A stretch of DNA of 64,000 bases. It comes from ZC4RG30 sp039917615. GTDB taxonomy: Bacteria; Pseudomonadota; Gammaproteobacteria; Steroidobacterales; Steroidobacteraceae. A program made the translations under genes and the position numbers. Position 1 is the stretch's first letter. Each line of letters opens with the position of its first letter. The notes under the pieces were generated by a model that worked only from the letters and a program-made list of their open reading frames with translations, was not told the DNA's origin and did no database searches. The DNA is taken from assembly GCA_039917615.1 (NCBI GenBank), contig JBDSJD010000012.1, positions 5,819-69,818 of the forward strand, read 5' to 3'. Of the stretch, positions 61,387 to 64,000 are shown piece by piece.

Positions 61387-61779
61387 ATGAAAATCAAACT
61401 TCTCATCGCAGCCATGGCGCTTGCGTTCGTCGCCGTCGGCCAGGCTGCCACTCCCCCCGTTGACGAGCATGCGGCCCACCATCCGGCCGGCGTTGCCCCT
61501 GCCCCCACGGTCGGTGCAGCCAAGATTGACCAGCAGATGAAGACCATGCAGCAAATGCACGAAAAAATGATGGCTGCCAAGACGCCCGGAGAGCGGGCTG
61601 CATTGATGCCGAACCACATGAAGGCCATGCGGGACGGCATGGCGATGATGGGTCAGATGCGCGCCGGCATGAGTGCCGGCATGCCCATGGGCGACATGAT
61701 GTACCGCCACATGGAAATGATGGAAACGATGATGCAGATGATGATGGACCAGCAAGGGATGCAGACGCCTGCCAAGTAG
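61387..61779 (+). CDS. exported Met/His-rich protein, probable copper binder
   Basis: 130 aa. Signal peptide ends around VGQAATPP; the mature protein begins with HAAHHP and is then rich in methionine (MKTMQQMHEKMM, MAMMGQM, MPMGDMMYRHMEMMETMMQ), the ligand type used by periplasmic Cu(I)/Ag(I) proteins. It is not a known fold to me. Ribosome site TTGGAG fits the ATG at 61387. Set between copZ and copA in the CueR-controlled operon. Confidence 0.8.
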   Translation: MKIKLLIAAMALAFVAVGQAATPPVDEHAAHHPAGVAPAPTVGAAKIDQQMKTMQQMHEKMMAAKTPGERAALMPNHMKAMRDGMAMMGQMRAGMSAGMPMGDMMYRHMEMMETMMQMMMDQQGMQTPAK

Positions 61780-61810
61780 GTCGCCGCCCTTCCGCGAACG
61801 CAGAAACCAG

Positions 61811-64000
61811 ATGAATGAAAACATGGACTCGAAGACACATGGTCACCACCATGCCGCCGTACTGTCGGGCACCATCCCACTGAAGGATCCGGTGTGCGGC
61901 ATGACTGTCACCGAGCAGTCCCCGCACAAGGCCGAGCACGAAGGCAACCGGTTCTACTTCTGCAGCGCCAGGTGCCTGGCCAGGTTCACCGCCGAGCCCG
62001 GCAAGTACGCACAGGCGCCGCCTCCAGCACAGACCGTTGCGAAGGCGTCGACAGCGGCGACCTACACCTGTCCGATGCATCCGGAGATCCGCCAGGATCA
62101 TCCGGGCAACTGCCCCAAGTGCGGCATGACGCTGGAACCCGTTGTTCCCACACTCGACAACGATGAGAACCCGGAGCTCGCCTCCTTCAACCGTCGCTTC
62201 TGGTGGACGCTGCCCCTTACCGTGATCGTTGCCACGCTGGCCATGTTTGGTCACCGGCTGGGCTGGTTCGGCATGGCAACGCAGAGCTGGATCGAACTGG
62301 CTTTGTCACTGCCAGTGGTGCTGTGGGCGGGTTGGCCCTTCTTCGTCCGCGGCGCGCAATCGGTGGTCCATCGCAGCCCCAACATGTGGACGCTGATCAG
62401 CCTGGGCACTGGTGCCGCTTTTGTCTACAGCGTCGTAGCGACGCTGCTGCCCGGCGTCTTCCCCGACTCGTTCATCTCTATGGGCCGCGTGGCGGTCTAC
62501 TTCGAGGCGGCTGTGGTCATCATCTCGCTGACGCTTTTCGGTCAGATCCTGGAGTTGAAGGCGCGCTCCAAGACCTCAGCAGCGATCAAATCGCTGCTCG
62601 GGCTGGCACCCAAAACTGCCCGACGTGTCAAACTCGATGGCAGCGAAGAAGACATACCGCTTGCGAACGTGCACGTGGGCGACAGCCTGCGCGTCCGCCC
62701 TGGCGAGAAAGTGCCCGTCGACGGCGTGGTCATTGACGGCAGCAGCGCGCTCGATGAATCGATGCTTACCGGAGAACCACTGCCCGTCACCAAGCGCGTC
62801 GGCGACAAACTCATCGGTGCCACGCTCAACACCAGCGGGGCGTTGTTGATGCGCTCCGAGCATGTGGGCTCAGCGACCGTGCTGTCGCAGATCGTGCAAT
62901 TGGTCGCACAGGCGCAGCGTTCCAGGGCTCCGATGCAGCGCATGGCTGATACCGTTGCCGGATACTTCGTGTATGGCGTCGTGGGCATCGCCTTGTTAAC
63001 GTTCTTTGCCTGGGGAATGTTCGGACCCCAGCCGAGCTGGGTCTACGGCTTGATCACTGCCGTGACGGTGCTCATCATCGCCTGCCCCTGCGCACTTGGC
63101 CTTGCCACACCAATGTCCATCATGGTCGCCACGGGGCGCGGCGCAACGCGGGGCGTACTTTTCCTCGACGCCGCCGCCATCGAGAACCTGCGCAAGGTCG
63201 ATACGCTGATCGTCGACAAGACCGGCACACTGACAGTAGGGCGCCCAACCTTCGAGCGTGCCATCGCTACGAAAGACTACCAGGATGAAGAAGTGCTTCG
63301 CCTGGCGGCCAGCCTGGACCAGGGCAGCGAACACCCGCTTGCTGCGGCCATCGTCGCGGCAGCCAACGAGAAGGGTCTCAAGCTGTCCAAGCCCGAGGAA
63401 TTTGATTCCGAATCGGGCATCGGCGTGCGGGGCACCGTCGACGGCAAGTCACTGGCACTGGGTAACACGGCTCTGATGGAACAACTCGGCATTTCGGTGG
63501 ATACCTTGAAGTCGCAGGCCGAGGAACTGCGCGGGCAGGGCGCGAGCGTGATGCATCTTGCGGTCGATGGGACGCTGGCCGGTCTGCTCGCGGTGTCCGA
63601 TCCGATCAAGGCGACCACGGCTGATGCGCTCAAGTCGCTGCGCGACGCCGGCCTGCGTGTGGTGATGGCCACCGGCGACGGCTTGACCACGGCGCGCGCC
63701 GTTGCCAAGCGTTTGGGTATTGAAGAGGTGCACGGCGAGGTCAAGCCGGCCGACAAACTCAAACTGGTCGAGAAACTTCAAGCCGAGGGTCGTATCGTCG
63801 CCATGGCTGGCGACGGCATTAATGATGCGCCTGCACTTGCTCGCGCCGATGTGGGCATCGCAATGGGCACCGGCACCGACGTGGCGATGAACAGTGCGCA
63901 ACTCACGCTCGTCAAGGGCGACCTGCGTGGCATCGCGACAGCACGTGCGCTGTCGGTCGCCACCGTCGCAAACATGAAGCAGAACCTCGCCTTCGCCTTC
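61811..64000 (+). CDS. copA: copper-transporting P1B-type ATPase (3' end outside window)
   Basis: Cu(I) efflux ATPase; 730 codons read without a stop to the right edge. Domain order: a His-rich start (GHHHAA), a YHS domain (DPVCGMTV ... FYFCSARCLARF), a heavy-metal-binding module (YTCPMHPEIRQDHPGNCPKCGM), then membrane helices with the CPC motif (IIACPCALG), phosphorylation DKTGTLT, the SEHPL histidine and hinge GDGINDAPA. The HMA domain usual for CopA is missing from the N-terminus. Placed 31 bp after the Met-rich gene. Confidence 0.93.
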   Translation, partial: MNENMDSKTHGHHHAAVLSGTIPLKDPVCGMTVTEQSPHKAEHEGNRFYFCSARCLARFTAEPGKYAQAPPPAQTVAKASTAATYTCPMHPEIRQDHPGNCPKCGMTLEPVVPTLDNDENPELASFNRRFWWTLPLTVIVATLAMFGHRLGWFGMATQSWIELALSLPVVLWAGWPFFVRGAQSVVHRSPNMWTLISLGTGAAFVYSVVATLLPGVFPDSFISMGRVAVYFEAAVVIISLTLFGQILELKARSKTSAAIKSLLGLAPKTARRVKLDGSEEDIPLANVHVGDSLRVRPGEKVPVDGVVIDGSSALDESMLTGEPLPVTKRVGDKLIGATLNTSGALLMRSEHVGSATVLSQIVQLVAQAQRSRAPMQRMADTVAGYFVYGVVGIALLTFFAWGMFGPQPSWVYGLITAVTVLIIACPCALGLATPMSIMVATGRGATRGVLFLDAAAIENLRKVDTLIVDKTGTLTVGRPTFERAIATKDYQDEEVLRLAASLDQGSEHPLAAAIVAAANEKGLKLSKPEEFDSESGIGVRGTVDGKSLALGNTALMEQLGISVDTLKSQAEELRGQGASVMHLAVDGTLAGLLAVSDPIKATTADALKSLRDAGLRVVMATGDGLTTARAVAKRLGIEEVHGEVKPADKLKLVEKLQAEGRIVAMAGDGINDAPALARADVGIAMGTGTDVAMNSAQLTLVKGDLRGIATARALSVATVANMKQNLAFAF

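Overview
The window is GC-rich (roughly 60-65 % by eye), densely packed chromosomal DNA from a gammaproteobacterium. This rests on a BepA-type protease, an mlaFEDCB lipid-transport operon with a separate mlaA, a SUF operon led by an Rrf2 regulator, the rpsP-rimM-trmD-rplS and rpsF-rpsR-rplI-dnaB-alr orders, and a bacterioferritin/Bfd pair. The gene content would fit a Steroidobacteraceae/Nevskiales- or Xanthomonadales-like lineage, but that placement is an inference.

Layout. 1-8.2 kb: a PhoH-family ATPase cut by the left edge, then the envelope genes bepA and mlaA facing osmC and mlaFEDCB, then a class I aldolase. 9.1-15.8 kb: one tightly coupled SUF operon (Rrf2 regulator, sufB, C, D, S, U, T, then sixA) preceded by an IscR type-1-like box. 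15.8-25 kb, all on the minus strand: ffh, rpsP-rimM-trmD-rplS, sppA, a queuosine-precursor transporter, then the ATP-grasp / alpha-E / transglutaminase trio. 25.1-33.4 kb: a Phd-VapC module, radA, a PP2C phosphatase with a double-FHA protein, bfd/bfr around a Fur-like box, then alr-dnaB-rplI-rpsR-rpsF. 33.6-37.3 kb: an apparent ligA-ligB / EF-hand / OFA transporter operon. 37.4-40.5 kb: rlmB, rnr and tRNA-Leu(CAG).

40.45-48.01 kb looks like a decayed integrative island. The 3' end of tRNA-Leu, with its terminator, is repeated imperfectly about 7.4 kb downstream, and integrase arm-like repeats lie just inside each copy. The cargo is a lipase-like hydrolase, a frameshifted GIY-YIG gene, an operon of four tiny (mostly membrane) proteins, fossils of two insertion sequences, and two separate units in which a YtrA-type GntR repressor is paired with a membrane protein; each unit has a clear inverted-repeat operator. 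No intact integrase is present.

48-60.3 kb is an accessory envelope and signalling block: tandem DUF5985 proteins with a winged-helix protein, an MscS channel, SLC13 and DAACS transporters, two histidine kinases, two paralogous Crp/Fnr regulators, a DUF4398 lipoprotein with an OmpA-like partner, and a bacterial eRF1-domain-3-like protein. 60.3-64 kb is a copper locus: cueR and copZ diverge from two MerR-type promoters, each with a 19-bp spacer, followed by a Met/His-rich exported protein and a copper P-type ATPase that runs off the right edge.
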